In this document: piece by piece, positions 46,412 to 55,735 of the stretch
Numbering within the stretch: the first letter of the stretch is position 1
Layout: the number at the start of each line of letters is the position of its first letter
Position numbers and translations under genes: made by a program
Notes under the pieces: model-generated
What the model was told of the DNA's origin: nothing
What the model saw: the letters and a program-made list of their open reading frames with translations, nothing else
The model's database searches: none
NCBI RefSeq assembly: GCF_900112975.1
Contig: NZ_FONQ01000002.1
Span: forward strand, 62,001-126,000
Length of the DNA stretch: 64,000 nucleotides
Source: Flavobacterium xueshanense
GTDB taxonomy: Bacteria > Bacteroidota > Bacteroidia > Flavobacteriales > Flavobacteriaceae
Direction of reading: 5' to 3'

Positions 46412-47779
46412 TTATACGATTACTTTAGAAACCAAATACTTTACCTTTTCAAAAGGTTCAGTAATAAAATGATCTCTGTTTTTTATTTTTTCAGGGAAAC
46501 GAATGTGGTATTCAAACTCATCTCTAAAGTGACGAATCGCTGCTGCCACTGGCCAAGCTGCCGCATCACCTAATGGACAAATTGTATTTCCTTCTATTTT
46601 GCTTTGAATGCTCAATAGCAAATCAATATCTTCTTCACGACCGTGACCATTTTCTATTCGGTGTAATACTTTTTCCATCCAGCCGGTACCTTCACGACAA
46701 GGGGAACATTGCCCACAACTTTCATGGTGGTAAAAACGAGAGAAATTCCAAGTATTACGAACAATGCAAGACGTATCATTATAAACGATAAATCCACCTG
46801 ATCCTAACATAGAACCAGTTGCAAATCCACCGTCACTTAACGATTCGTATGACATCAAACGATCTTCGCCAGCGGCAGTTTTATAAATTAAATGAGCAGG
46901 TAAAACGGGAACTGAACTTCCTCCCGGCACAAAAGCTTTTAAAGGTCTGTCAGAACTCATTCCGCCTAAATATTCATCAGAATTCATGAATTCGTAAACA
47001 CTTAAACCCAATTCAATTTCATAAACACCCGGGTTTTTAACATGCCCTGACGCTGAAATTAATTTGGTTCCTGTAGAACGTCCAATACCAATTTTAGCAT
47101 ATTCCGCACCTGAATTATTAACAATCCAAGGCACAGCGGCAATCGTTTCTACGTTATTCACAACCGTTGGATTTGACCAAAGTCCTGAAATAGCAGGAAA
47201 TGGTGGCTTTATACGAGGATTTCCCCTTTTTCCTTCCAAGGATTCAATTAACGCTGTTTCTTCACCACAAATATAAGCACCCGCACCACAATGAACATAA
47301 AGTTCTAAATCGTATCCTGAACCTAATATATTTTTACCCAAAAATCCAGCAGCTTTTGCTTCATTAATGGCTCTTTCTAATATTTTATAAACCCACATAT
47401 ATTCCCCACGGATGTAGATATAAGATAGGTTTGCACCCAATGCATAACTGGAAGTAATCATTCCCTCAATCAATAAATGAGGAATAAATTCCATCAAATA
47501 ACGATCTTTAAAAGTTCCCGGCTCTGATTCATCCGCATTACAAACTAAATGTCTTGGTTTTCCTGATTTTTTATCAATAAAACTCCATTTCATGCCAGCA
47601 GGGAAACCCGCTCCACCACGACCACGTAATCCGGAAGTTTTCACTTCTTCAACCACTTCATCAGGCGTTAAGGTTTTTAATGCTTTTTCAACAGAAGCGT
47701 AACCTCCGTTCTGACGATAAACTTCATAGGTTTTAATTCCCGGAACGTTTATTTTATCTAATAATATTTTTTGTGACAT
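46412..47779 (-). CDS. nuoF: NADH-quinone oxidoreductase subunit F
   Basis: NADH- and FMN-binding subunit of complex I, 455 residues. Visible sites: GLRGRGGAGFPAGMKWSFID (FMN), CNADESEPGTFKDRYLME (NADH), GAGAYICGEETALIESLEG and the 4Fe-4S ligands ESCGQCSPCREGTGWMEK with a later Cys in NTICPLGDAAAWP. One base separates it from nuoE. Confidence 0.97.
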   Translation of the reverse strand: MSQKILLDKINVPGIKTYEVYRQNGGYASVEKALKTLTPDEVVEEVKTSGLRGRGGAGFPAGMKWSFIDKKSGKPRHLVCNADESEPGTFKDRYLMEFIPHLLIEGMITSSYALGANLSYIYIRGEYMWVYKILERAINEAKAAGFLGKNILGSGYDLELYVHCGAGAYICGEETALIESLEGKRGNPRIKPPFPAISGLWSNPTVVNNVETIAAVPWIVNNSGAEYAKIGIGRSTGTKLISASGHVKNPGVYEIELGLSVYEFMNSDEYLGGMSSDRPLKAFVPGGSSVPVLPAHLIYKTAAGEDRLMSYESLSDGGFATGSMLGSGGFIVYNDTSCIVRNTWNFSRFYHHESCGQCSPCREGTGWMEKVLHRIENGHGREEDIDLLLSIQSKIEGNTICPLGDAAAWPVAAAIRHFRDEFEYHIRFPEKIKNRDHFITEPFEKVKYLVSKVIV

Positions 47780-47780
47780 A

Positions 47781-48311
47781 TTATTTATCGTGTAAAACTA
47801 TTTTATTGTCTTTGCAATCTACAATCAACTGGTCGATTTTTGCCGCCGTCAAATGTTCTTTGTAAAAATCGCCTAACTGCATAATTGGAGCGTAACCGCA
47901 GGCCCCCAAGCACTCCACACCTCTAACTTCGAAGAGACCGTCTGGAGTAGGTTCCCCCACTTTTACCCCTAATTTTTCACAGGTATAGTCCATTAAATCC
48001 TCCACTCCATTCAAACAACATGGTGAAGTTTGACAAAATTCGAACATGTATTTCCCACTTGGTTTTTGGTTGTACATCGTATAAAATGATACTACTTCGT
48101 AAACTTCAATTGGCTTGATTAAAAGAATTTCAGCTACTTTGTCCATTAATTCAATACTCAACCAATTCTCGTGAGCATCTTGAACTTCATGTAAAACAGG
48201 CAACAAAGCTGATTTTCTTTTATCTTCAGGATAATGACTTATCAATTCATTGATGCGAGTAATCAATGCTTCGGTCATATTTATTTCTTGTTTGTGATAC
48301 GTTCTTTCCAT
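47781..48311 (-). CDS. nuoE: NADH-quinone oxidoreductase subunit E
   Basis: 2Fe-2S subunit of the NADH-oxidising module, 176 residues, thioredoxin-like fold. The cluster ligands lie in EFCQTSPCCLNG and ECLGACGYAP. The first methionine (48311) is kept; an ATG at 48278 (MTEALITRINELI) is an alternative 11 residues on. An 82-base gap to nuoD contains GCCGCGAAGGCGC and no gene. Confidence 0.95.
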   Translation of the reverse strand: MERTYHKQEINMTEALITRINELISHYPEDKRKSALLPVLHEVQDAHENWLSIELMDKVAEILLIKPIEVYEVVSFYTMYNQKPSGKYMFEFCQTSPCCLNGVEDLMDYTCEKLGVKVGEPTPDGLFEVRGVECLGACGYAPIMQLGDFYKEHLTAAKIDQLIVDCKDNKIVLHDK

Positions 48312-48393
48312 TTTTATTTTTTTTGCCGCGAAGGCGCAAAGTCACAAAATTTTATTTTAAAATCTAAAATCGGTAATCAATAATCTGAAATCT

Positions 48394-49632
48394 TTATGCG
48401 TCTAACTCTCCGGCAATAACATTTAAACTTGACAAAATAACAATTGCATCCGATAGTAATGAACCTTTAATCATTTCTGGATACGCTTGATAGTAAATAA
48501 AACATGGTCTGCGGAAATGTAATCTGTAAGGAGTACGACTCCCATCAGTCACCAAGTAGAAACCTAATTCTCCGTTTCCACCTTCAACAGGATGGTATAT
48601 TTCGGCAACTGGAACAGGAACTTCTCCCATAACAATTTTGAAATGGTAAATCAACGATTCCATACTCGTGTAAACATCTTCTTTTGGAGGAAGGTAATAA
48701 TCTGGAACATCAGCATGGAATTCATTTCCTTCCGGCATTTTTGCCAATGCTTGACGAATGATACTCAAACTCTCCCAAACTTCGGCGTTACGAACACAAA
48801 AACGATCGTAAGTATCTCCAGATTTTCCAACAGGAATAATAAAGTCAAAATCTTCATAAGAAGAATATGGTTGCGATACACGCACATCATAATCAACTCC
48901 GGCAGCACGTAAATTTGGACCTGTAAAACCGTAAGCCATCGCTTGTTCAGCAGTTATCGCTCCTACATTTACCGTTCTGTCAATAAAAATTCTATTTCTT
49001 TCGAATAAGTTTTCAAATTCTTTCCAAGCTGCAGGAAATTCTTCTAAAAACACATCTAATTTTCTAAAAGCTTCTGGTGACCAATCTCTTTCAAAACCAC
49101 CAATTCTTCCCATATTAGTAGTCAAACGCGCTCCACAAATTTCTTCATAGATTTCATAGACTTTTTCTCTAAATTGGAACACATATAAAAATCCGGTATA
49201 CGCTCCGGTATCCACACCAAGGATTGAATTACAAATAATATGATCCGTGATTCTCGCCAATTCCATTACAATCACTCTTAGATACTGCGCTCTTTTAGGA
49301 ACTTCAATATCCAGCAATTTTTCTAAAGTCATCCACCAGCCCATATTGTTTATAGGCGATGAACAATAGTTCATTCTATCAGTAAGAGGAGTGATTTGGT
49401 AAAAAGGACGATTTTCCGCGATTTTCTCGAACGCTCTGTGGATATAACCAATGGTTGGCTCCGCTTCCAGAATTCGTTCTCCATCCATCAACAATATATT
49501 TTGAAAAATACCGTGTGTTGCCGGATGAGTAGGTCCTAAATTCAGAATTGAAAGTTCGCTTCCATCTTCATTTAATTGGGCTGCAATTCTTTTAGCATAC
49601 CGATGCTCTGGTGGTAATAATAGTTCTGACAT
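48394..49632 (-). CDS. nuoD: NADH-quinone oxidoreductase subunit D
   Basis: Quinone-site 49-kDa-type subunit of complex I, 412 residues. Diagnostic: NLGPTHPATHGIFQNILLMD, GYIHRAFEKIAENRPFYQ, ERDWSPEAFR, GFTGPNLRAAGVDYDVR and the C-terminal IVILSSLNVIAGELDA. It is separate from nuoC, not fused. Confidence 0.97.
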   Translation of the reverse strand: MSELLLPPEHRYAKRIAAQLNEDGSELSILNLGPTHPATHGIFQNILLMDGERILEAEPTIGYIHRAFEKIAENRPFYQITPLTDRMNYCSSPINNMGWWMTLEKLLDIEVPKRAQYLRVIVMELARITDHIICNSILGVDTGAYTGFLYVFQFREKVYEIYEEICGARLTTNMGRIGGFERDWSPEAFRKLDVFLEEFPAAWKEFENLFERNRIFIDRTVNVGAITAEQAMAYGFTGPNLRAAGVDYDVRVSQPYSSYEDFDFIIPVGKSGDTYDRFCVRNAEVWESLSIIRQALAKMPEGNEFHADVPDYYLPPKEDVYTSMESLIYHFKIVMGEVPVPVAEIYHPVEGGNGELGFYLVTDGSRTPYRLHFRRPCFIYYQAYPEMIKGSLLSDAIVILSSLNVIAGELDA

Positions 49633-49667
49633 TTATTTAATGTGAAAAATTATAATAATAAGTATTT

Positions 49668-50189
49668 TTAATAATTGTCGGTTGTTCGTCCAAAGAAACG
49701 GTCATCTTTATCCGTTCTTCCGCTGTCTTCCATTGGAAATTCTTTTCGCATTGGAAAAGAAATCATTTCATCCATATTCAAAATACGTTTTAACTGTGGA
49801 TGACCGATGAAGTTTATTCCATAAAAATCAAACGTTTCTCTTTCCATCCAGTTCGAACTCAAGAAAATGTTTGATATCGTTTTTATTTCTGGGTTTTCAC
49901 CGTTGATAAATGCCTTGATTTTAATCCTTTTGTTTTCGTACCAATTGTGCAAATGATACACAATCGCAAATTGATGATCAACATCATTGTCAGGATAATG
50001 AATTCCACATAAATCAGTTAAAAAATGAAAACGTAATGTTGGGTCATTTTTCAAAAAAAGAATTACCGCCGTAATTTTATCAGCAGCGACTTCAAATGAA
50101 AATATATCTTTTTCCTGTTTAAATTCAAAAACTTCCGAATCAAATGTTTCGACTAATTTTTCTTGGATTTGTATTGTTTCTAGCGCCAT
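49668..50189 (-). CDS. nuoC: NADH-quinone oxidoreductase subunit C
   Basis: 30-kDa-type peripheral subunit of complex I, 173 residues. The family signature ERETFDFYGINFIGHPQLKR is present, followed by MRKEFPMEDSGRTDKDDRFF. It starts three bases after the nuoB stop. Confidence 0.96.
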   Translation of the reverse strand: MALETIQIQEKLVETFDSEVFEFKQEKDIFSFEVAADKITAVILFLKNDPTLRFHFLTDLCGIHYPDNDVDHQFAIVYHLHNWYENKRIKIKAFINGENPEIKTISNIFLSSNWMERETFDFYGINFIGHPQLKRILNMDEMISFPMRKEFPMEDSGRTDKDDRFFGRTTDNY

Positions 50190-50192
50190 TAT

Positions 50193-50741
50193 TTATTTGA
50201 TATTATATGAAGCCAATAATTCTTGGTACTCCGGAGAACTTCTTCTTCGCACCGATTCATTTCTTACTAATTCCTGTAATTTCATAACACCATCAACAAT
50301 TTGCTCTGGTCTTGGCGGACAACCAGGAACATATACATCAACCGGAATTACTTTATCGATTCCTTGCAAAACAGAATAGGTGTCAAAAATTCCGCCAGAA
50401 CAAGCACATGCACCCACCGCGATTACCCAACGAGGTTCTGACATTTGTTCGTAAACCTGTCTTAAAATAGGCGCCATTTTCTTAGATATTGTTCCCATGA
50501 CCATTAGCATATCCGCTTGACGAGGAGAAAAACTCACTCGCTCTGAGCCAAATCGAGCCAAATCATAATGAGAAGCCATCGTAGCCATAAATTCAATCCC
50601 ACAACAAGAAGTTGCAAAAGGCAAAGGCCACAACGAATTTGCACGAGCCAATCCTACAACATCATTCAATTTTGTAGCGAAGAAACCTTCACCAACAACA
50701 CCTTCCGGAGGGGCAACCATATTTATATTTGAATCACTCAT
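50193..50741 (-). CDS. nuoB: NADH-quinone oxidoreductase subunit B
   Basis: Carries the terminal 4Fe-4S cluster N2 that passes electrons to quinone, 182 residues. Ligands: FATSCCGIEFMAT (adjacent cysteines), GACACSGGIFDTYS and VPGCPPRPEQ. Confidence 0.97.
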   Translation of the reverse strand: MSDSNINMVAPPEGVVGEGFFATKLNDVVGLARANSLWPLPFATSCCGIEFMATMASHYDLARFGSERVSFSPRQADMLMVMGTISKKMAPILRQVYEQMSEPRWVIAVGACACSGGIFDTYSVLQGIDKVIPVDVYVPGCPPRPEQIVDGVMKLQELVRNESVRRRSSPEYQELLASYNIK

Positions 50742-50827
50742 TTTTTATTATTTAGAATCATAAAATTTGAATTATAAATTACAATGACCTCATTTATAAT
50801 TTATAACTCAACATTTAAAATAAATCT

Positions 50828-51193
50828 TTATTCCCACTCCAACGCTTTCTTTTTGATGATGTAGAAAAACCCCACCAGAAGCAAAAGCATAAAAATTACC
50901 ATTTTAACCATTCCTTCCATTCCCAGCTCTTTGAAATTAACAGCCCATGGATACAAGAAAATTACCTCAACGTCAAACAAAACGAATAATATGGCAACTA
51001 CAAAATACTTTACTGAAAATGGAATCCTTGCGTTACCAACGGATTCGATACCACATTCGAAGTTCTTATCTTTGATTTCAGAAGATCTTTTTGGACCTAA
51101 TTTTCCAGAAACGAATATTGTTCCTACAACAAATCCTACAGCTAGAATAAACTGCATTAAAATAGGAATATAATTTAACTGATCGGATTGCAT
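50828..51193 (-). CDS. nuoA: NADH-quinone oxidoreductase subunit A
   Basis: Three-helix membrane subunit of complex I, first gene of the operon, about 121 residues. Diagnostic: LGPKRSSEIKDKNFECGIES and YFVVAILFVLFDVEVIFLYP. The ATG at 51193 is chosen over the frame's first start at 51253 because the operon promoter (51223-51253) lies between the two, so the upstream codons would not be transcribed. Confidence 0.95.
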   Translation of the reverse strand: MQSDQLNYIPILMQFILAVGFVVGTIFVSGKLGPKRSSEIKDKNFECGIESVGNARIPFSVKYFVVAILFVLFDVEVIFLYPWAVNFKELGMEGMVKMVIFMLLLLVGFFYIIKKKALEWE

Positions 51194-51222
51194 AGTACGG
51201 ATTTTTGAATGAGAATAAGCGA

Positions 51223-51253
51223 CAAAGATACCTTTCAAATTATTAAATAGCAA
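51223..51253 (-). promoter_or_regulatory. Promoter of the nuo operon
   Basis: Minus strand: TTG (51253-51251), 20 bases, TATCTTTG (51230-51223). This is a full match to TTG-N17-23-TAnnTTTG, about 30 bases before the nuoA ATG at 51193. Confidence 0.85.
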
Positions 51254-51420
51254 TTAAAACTTAAAAATACATCTAAACTACATCGTTGTAAATTTACAAT
51301 TTTTATTAATTATAAATAAGGAAAGATTTTAATCTTAGGAAGTGTTTAACGTTTATAAAAATTAATAATCGTAAAAAGAAGGGTCATTGATGTTGAAAAA
51401 CGATTAAATATTTTAAAAAA

Positions 51421-51450
51421 AAAACGTTCCGAAATAAATCGGAACGTTTT
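51421..51450 (-). terminator. Terminator of the cold-shock gene
   Basis: A 12-base perfect stem (AAAACGTTCCGA/TCGGAACGTTTT) with loop AATAAA, and a long T-run on the minus strand. It ends 35 bases past the csp stop. Confidence 0.9.
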
Positions 51451-51484
51451 AAACATTCGTAGGCAAAAAAATAATTTTTTCTGC

Positions 51485-51679
51485 TTAGATAACTGCTACT
51501 TTCGCAGCAACTTTTCCTTTTCTTCCTTCTTCTTCTTCATAGCTAACTCTGTCACCTTCGCGCAATTCTTCCGCGTTGATTCCTGATGCATGAACAAAAA
51601 TGTCTTTTCCTGTTTCTTCGTCTGTAATGAATCCGTAACCTTTAGATTCATTGAAAAATTTAACTGTACCTGTACGCAT
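51485..51679 (-). CDS. Cold-shock protein (CspA family)
   Basis: A 64-residue single-stranded nucleic-acid-binding protein and RNA chaperone. It has the five-stranded CSD fold with RNP1 (SKGYGFITDEE) and RNP2 (DIFVHASGI), and a C-terminal half with GDRVSYEEEEGRKGKVAAKV. A TACATTTG promoter element lies 30 bases upstream (minus strand, 51716-51709). Confidence 0.96.
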   Translation of the reverse strand: MRTGTVKFFNESKGYGFITDEETGKDIFVHASGINAEELREGDRVSYEEEEGRKGKVAAKVAVI

Positions 51680-51810
51680 TGTAATAGTAATAATAATTTA
51701 TAATGGAGCAAATGTAATATTTAATATAATACGAAAGCCATTCTTCTCTTTTTATTTTGAAAAATATTGATATTCAACGTTTTCTGACAAATTTAATCGA
51801 TAAACGACAA

Positions 51811-53556
51811 TTACGCCAATTTTATATGCAGCTCTTTTAACTGTGATTCGGCTATTATAGATGGTGCATCAATCATAACATCTCTTCCTGAATTGTTTTT
51901 CGGAAAAGCAATAAAGTCCCGAATCGTTTCCTGACCGCCTAAAATCGCAACTAATCGATCCAATCCAAAAGCTAAACCCCCGTGTGGCGGCGCACCAAAC
52001 TGAAAGGCATCCATTAAGAATCCGAACTGTGCCTTAGCTTCTTCTTCAGTAAAACCTAAATATTTGAACATCAATTGCTGTGTCGCTTTATCATGAATAC
52101 GAATTGATCCACCGCCAATTTCATTTCCATTCAAAACCATATCATATGCATTCGCACGAACTTTCCCCGGATCAGTTTCTAATAAATGCATGTCTTCCGG
52201 CTTTGGCGATGTAAAAGGATGGTGCATGGCATGGTATCGACCGCTTTCTTCTTCAAACTCCAACAAAGGAAAATCAACTACCCAAAGCGGTGCAAATTCG
52301 GCTGGATTTCTCAATCCCAATCGAGTTGCTAATTCCATACGCAATGCACTCAACTGCGTGCGTGTTTTATCGGCTGGACCAGAAAGCACAAAAATCATAT
52401 CTCCCACTTTTGCACCGGTAATTTTTGCCCAATGGGTTAAATCATTTTGGTCGTAAAATTTATCTACTGATGATTTATAGCTTCCATCCTCATTGCATTT
52501 TACATAAACCATTCCACTTGCGCCAACTTGTGGACGTTTTACCCAGTCAATTAGTCCGTCAATTTCTTTACGGGTATAATTTCCAACTCCCGGAACTGCA
52601 ATTCCCACCACTAATTCGGCAGCGTTGAATACCGTAAATTCTTGATGTTGCGCTACTTCATTCAACTCGCCAAATTCCATTCCGAAACGAATGTCCGGTT
52701 TATCATTCCCGTACGTTTTCATAGCATAATCGTAGGTAATTCTTGGAAATTTATCTACTTCAATACCTTTTATTTCTTTTAATAAATGTCTGGTGAGTCC
52801 TTCAAAAACATTTAAAATATCTTCTTGTTCCACAAAAGCCATTTCACAATCGATTTGTGTAAACTCCGGCTGTCTGTCTGCACGTAAATCTTCGTCACGG
52901 AAACATTTTACGATTTGGAAATATTTATCCATTCCGCCCACCATCAATAATTGTTTGAAAGTCTGAGGCGATTGTGGCAATGCATAAAACTGTCCTTCAT
53001 TCATTCGGGAAGGCACTACGAAATCTCTGGCTCCCTCTGGAGTTGATTTAATTAAGTAAGGTGTTTCTACTTCACAAAAATCCAAATCAGAAAGATATTT
53101 TCTAACTTCCATTGCTACTTTATGGCGAAAAAGCAAATTGTTTTTCACCGGATTCCTTCTAATGTCGAGGTAACGGTATTTCATTCGGATGTCTTCTCCA
53201 CCATCCGTTTCATCTTCAATGGTAAATGGAGGCGTCAAAGCAGCATTTAAAACAGTTAGCTCTGTCACTAAGATTTCGATATCACCGGTTGCCATGTTTT
53301 TATTTTTGGCTTCACGCTCAATAACGGATCCTTTTACTTGAATTACAAATTCACGACCGAGTGTTTTAGCCAGTTCAAAAACGGACTTTTCAGAACGACT
53401 TTCGTCAAAAATTAATTGCGTAATACCATAACGATCGCGCAAATCGACCCAATTCATAAAACCTTTATCACGCGATTTTTGAACCCATCCCGCAAGGGTA
53501 ACTTCTGTATTAATATGAGTGGCATTTAATTCGCCACAATTATGACTTCTATACAT
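51811..53556 (-). CDS. aspS: Aspartyl-tRNA synthetase
   Basis: Class II synthetase charging tRNA-Asp, 581 residues, bacterial type with the GAD insertion. N-terminal OB fold with [20 protein letters not shown]; motif 2 in [19 protein letters not shown]; bacterial insert; motif 3 in [29 protein letters not shown] promoter element lies 41 bases upstream (minus strand, 53604-53597). Confidence 0.97.
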   Translation of the reverse strand: MYRSHNCGELNATHINTEVTLAGWVQKSRDKGFMNWVDLRDRYGITQLIFDESRSEKSVFELAKTLGREFVIQVKGSVIEREAKNKNMATGDIEILVTELTVLNAALTPPFTIEDETDGGEDIRMKYRYLDIRRNPVKNNLLFRHKVAMEVRKYLSDLDFCEVETPYLIKSTPEGARDFVVPSRMNEGQFYALPQSPQTFKQLLMVGGMDKYFQIVKCFRDEDLRADRQPEFTQIDCEMAFVEQEDILNVFEGLTRHLLKEIKGIEVDKFPRITYDYAMKTYGNDKPDIRFGMEFGELNEVAQHQEFTVFNAAELVVGIAVPGVGNYTRKEIDGLIDWVKRPQVGASGMVYVKCNEDGSYKSSVDKFYDQNDLTHWAKITGAKVGDMIFVLSGPADKTRTQLSALRMELATRLGLRNPAEFAPLWVVDFPLLEFEEESGRYHAMHHPFTSPKPEDMHLLETDPGKVRANAYDMVLNGNEIGGGSIRIHDKATQQLMFKYLGFTEEEAKAQFGFLMDAFQFGAPPHGGLAFGLDRLVAILGGQETIRDFIAFPKNNSGRDVMIDAPSIIAESQLKELHIKLA

Positions 53557-53782
53557 GATTCAAATTTTAGATTATTTTCCCCTTTGGAGACGGGTGCAAA
53601 TTTAGGACTAATTATGAATAATGAATTGAGAAACAAGAAATTTTAGTAATTGGTTTTTTGGCAAACTTTATAACTAATGTTAAATTTTACTCCAATGTTA
53701 TTAAATTGTTAACTAAAAGTTTTTTTATTGTAAAGTGTTTTATACATTTGTTAAGCTAATATGAATTTAAAAAACCAAACAC

Positions 53783-54127
53783 ATGAAAAAATATATAATA
53801 TTAACCGCACTGCTTTTTTCAGGAATAGCATTCGCTCAAGAAAATAATCCAAAATTAGAAGCTGTAGGTGAATTAGTTAAAACTACTTACTACTTTGAAA
53901 ATGGAAAAGTACAACAAGAAGGTTTCTTTAAAAATGGAAAATTGGAAGGGGCTTGGACTTCATACGATACAAATGGAAACAAAAAATCGGTTGCTACCTA
54001 TAAAAACGGAGAAAAAACTGGAAAATGGTTATTCTGGAATGGCAATAACTTAAGCGAAGTAGATTATTCCAACAGCAGAATTGCTTCTGTAAAAACTTGG
54101 AAACAAGACGCATTGGTGAATAATTAA
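53783..54127 (+). CDS. Secreted MORN-repeat protein
   Basis: A 114-residue exported protein with a signal peptide (MKKYIILTALLFSGIAFAQ) and about three MORN-type repeats (YYFENGKVQQEGFFKNGKLE; GAWTSYDTNGNKKSVATYKN; GEKTGKWLFWNGNNLSEVDY). Similar proteins are sometimes labelled YwqK-like antitoxins, but the sequence shows only the repeats and no toxin gene is adjacent. A TACATTTG element lies at 53743-53750. Confidence 0.85.
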   Translation: MKKYIILTALLFSGIAFAQENNPKLEAVGELVKTTYYFENGKVQQEGFFKNGKLEGAWTSYDTNGNKKSVATYKNGEKTGKWLFWNGNNLSEVDYSNSRIASVKTWKQDALVNN

Positions 54128-54148
54128 AAAGAAATTCAAATATCACAC

Positions 54149-54177
54149 AAAGCTTTCGTAATTCGAAGGCTTTTTTT
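54149..54177 (+). terminator. Terminator after the MORN-repeat gene
   Basis: Stem AAAGCTTTCG/CGAAGGCTTT (one G-U pair) with loop TAATT, followed by a T-run on the plus strand, 21 bases past the stop. Confidence 0.85.
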
Positions 54178-54360
54178 GTGCCTTATATTTTTTGATTTGG
54201 CTACACATCAGAGTTTTGTTGCTTCCAATAAAAACAATTTACGTAAAAGACAACTTGCAAACACATATTTTCTTAAAAAAATATGAATCAGGTATTAAAC
54301 AAACTTTACACGAATCTAAATTACTTCTACCAATTCTTTTTATACCTTACTTTTAAATAA

Positions 54361-54398
54361 AAAAGCGATGAATTCAATATAATTGAACGCATCGTTTT
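54361..54398 (-). terminator. Terminator of the decayed symporter gene
   Basis: AAAAGCGATG pairs with CATCGTTTT-type arms around a partly self-complementary loop (TTCAATATAATTGAA). An A/T-rich run follows on the minus strand. It lies 19 bases past the end of the symporter pseudogene and would have served it. Confidence 0.6.
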
Positions 54399-54417
54399 TT
54401 AGAATTTAGGCTATTTT

Positions 54418-55216
54418 CTAACAAAAAATTGTATAGAAAGCAGCAATAATCGAAAGTACAATCAACAACCCGACAGTAAAACCTGGTGACATTTTAAACA
54501 TCGTACGGTCAATTTCAAGACCATTTGTTTTAACGCCTCTCGCTGTTTCGTACATACTTATGCTGTACATTCCGATTACGCAAATTAAGAATACAAATCC
54601 CATTCGGCCAATAAAAGGAATTTCATAAACACCATCAGCATTTGGTACTGAAAAACCAGTTGAATGGAGGAACGATAAGTCTACAAAAGCTGGCATGAAT
54701 TTGAAAAGGATAGACAGCATAAATCCACCAATTGTTGCAAACAAAAGCCGCATTAGAAGTTGTTTTTTTCCAAAAGAAGCCTAAAATAAACATAGCGAAA
54801 ACTCCCGGACTTACAAATCCCGTATATTCCTAAATGTACTGAAATCCTCCTTTTTTATCAATTCCTAAAAAAGGTGCCACCACAACTGCAATCAACATCG
54901 CCACTACAATTACTTTTTTGCCCACATTAACTAATTTTTTTTCATCGGCATTTACGTTCAGTTTTGTTTTATAAATACCCAATGTAAAAATAGTAGCGAT
55001 ACTATTCGCTTTTCCAGCCAATGACGCTATAATCGCCGCAGTCAAAGCAGCAAATGAAAGCCCTTTTAATCCCACCGGAAGCAAGTTTAGCAAAACAGGA
55101 TACGCACGATCAGGATTTACAGTACCGTCTTGTAACATTTCGGTTCCAAAATGTCCGTTCTGATACAAGACAAAAGCCGCAATTCCCGGCAAAACAACAA
55201 TTACAAGCTTTAACAA
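54418..55216 (-). pseudogene. Na+/sugar symporter (SSS family), truncated and broken
   Basis: Two fragments read as the C-terminal half of a sodium:solute symporter. The first gives VIVVLPGIAAFVLYQNGHFG, then LPVGLKGLSFAALTAAIIAS and ends at GGFQYI with a TAG (54832-54830) where the frame continues EYTGFVSPGVFAMFILGFFW. A second lesion, apparently one extra T in a short T-run near 54743-54746, shifts the frame before FATIGGFMLSILFKFMPAF. The 5' half is missing; the break joins directly to a LacI fragment on the other strand. It is therefore disabled at least three times. Confidence 0.85.
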
Positions 55217-55326
55217 TTATAATCAATTTTGAAGTCATGGGAAAGTTACTGGCACAAATGATTTTGAAAGGCAAAAAAGAGCAAATTGAGAACAAAAGTG
55301 CTTTGATTATCAGGAATTCATTGTGA
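55217..55326 (+). pseudogene. C-terminal remnant of a LacI-type regulator
   Basis: The plus-strand frame reads IINFEVMGKLLAQMILKGKK and EQIENKSALIIRNSL before TGA, which matches the end of LacI/GalR regulators (MGKLAAxMIL...ELIIRNSL). Everything upstream is lost at the junction with the symporter fragment. A pair of regulator and sugar symporter is a normal carbohydrate-utilisation arrangement, so this looks like the scar of such a locus. Confidence 0.65.
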
Positions 55327-55337
55327 TATAAAACCAA

Positions 55338-55365
55338 AAAAACCGCTTCTTTCGAAGCGGTTTTT
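55338..55365 (-). terminator. Terminator of tRNA-Leu
   Basis: A 12-base perfect stem (AAAAACCGCTTC/GAAGCGGTTTTT) with a 4-base loop. On the minus strand its T-rich arm runs on into two more T. It starts two bases past the tRNA 3' end. Confidence 0.9.
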
Positions 55366-55366
55366 G

Positions 55367-55446
55367 TACCCGGAGCCGGAGTCGAACCGGCACGGTTTCC
55401 CACAGGTGTTTGAGACCAGCGCGTCTACCAATTCCGCCATCCGGGC
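55367..55446 (-). tRNA. tRNA-Leu (CAA)
   Basis: Cloverleaf read by eye on the minus strand: acceptor GCCCGGA/TCCGGGT, D arm with GAATTGGTAGACGC, anticodon loop CTCAAAC giving anticodon CAA, a class II variable arm (TGGGAAACCG), T arm GCCGG-TTCGACT-CCGGC, discriminator A. One T-T mismatch is seen in the anticodon stem. CCA is not encoded. Confidence 0.9.
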
Positions 55447-55608
55447 TTAGCAGACATGAAATAACGACAGTTATTTCAACGCAATAAAAGAGGTGATTGT
55501 GTTTAAATCAACCATCAATTCCTTTAACACGGTGCAAATGTAAAAAATAATATTAAATGTTCAACTAAAAATACTTAATTTTTTCCTTTCAGAGTTGAAT
55601 AAATTTTA

Positions 55609-55616
55609 TAAATTTG
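55609..55616 (+). promoter_or_regulatory. TAnnTTTG promoter element upstream of prs
   Basis: TAAATTTG lies 120 bases before the prs ATG. No TTG at the usual spacing is seen, so the call rests on the -7 element only. Confidence 0.45.
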
Positions 55617-55685
55617 CACCTCGTTAAAAACGGAACACACAACTAACTACACCCGAGGTATATACAAACTTACGGCTTTATTCAA

Positions 55686-55735
55686 ATGACAAAGCCAACA
55701 GTATGAAGCGCAGCGGAATAAAAACAATAAATTAA
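55686..55735 (+). other. Two chained mini-ORFs in the prs leader
   Basis: ATG at 55686 encodes MTKPTV and stops with TGA at 55704-55706, overlapping an ATG at 55703 that encodes MKRSGIKTIN. That frame stops with TAA at 55733-55735, immediately before and in frame with the prs ATG. A 6-base hairpin (GGCTTT/AAAGCC) surrounds the first ATG. They may be leader peptides, or may be chance. Confidence 0.35.

Noticed and set aside
53783-54127. MORN-repeat protein as the antitoxin of a toxin-antitoxin pair
   Set aside because: It has a signal peptide and no toxin-like gene is adjacent; the YwqK label rests on the repeats alone.
55054-55326. 90-codon plus-strand frame across the symporter fragment
   Set aside because: Its first part is antisense to the symporter pseudogene; only the last 35 codons are meaningful and belong to the LacI remnant.
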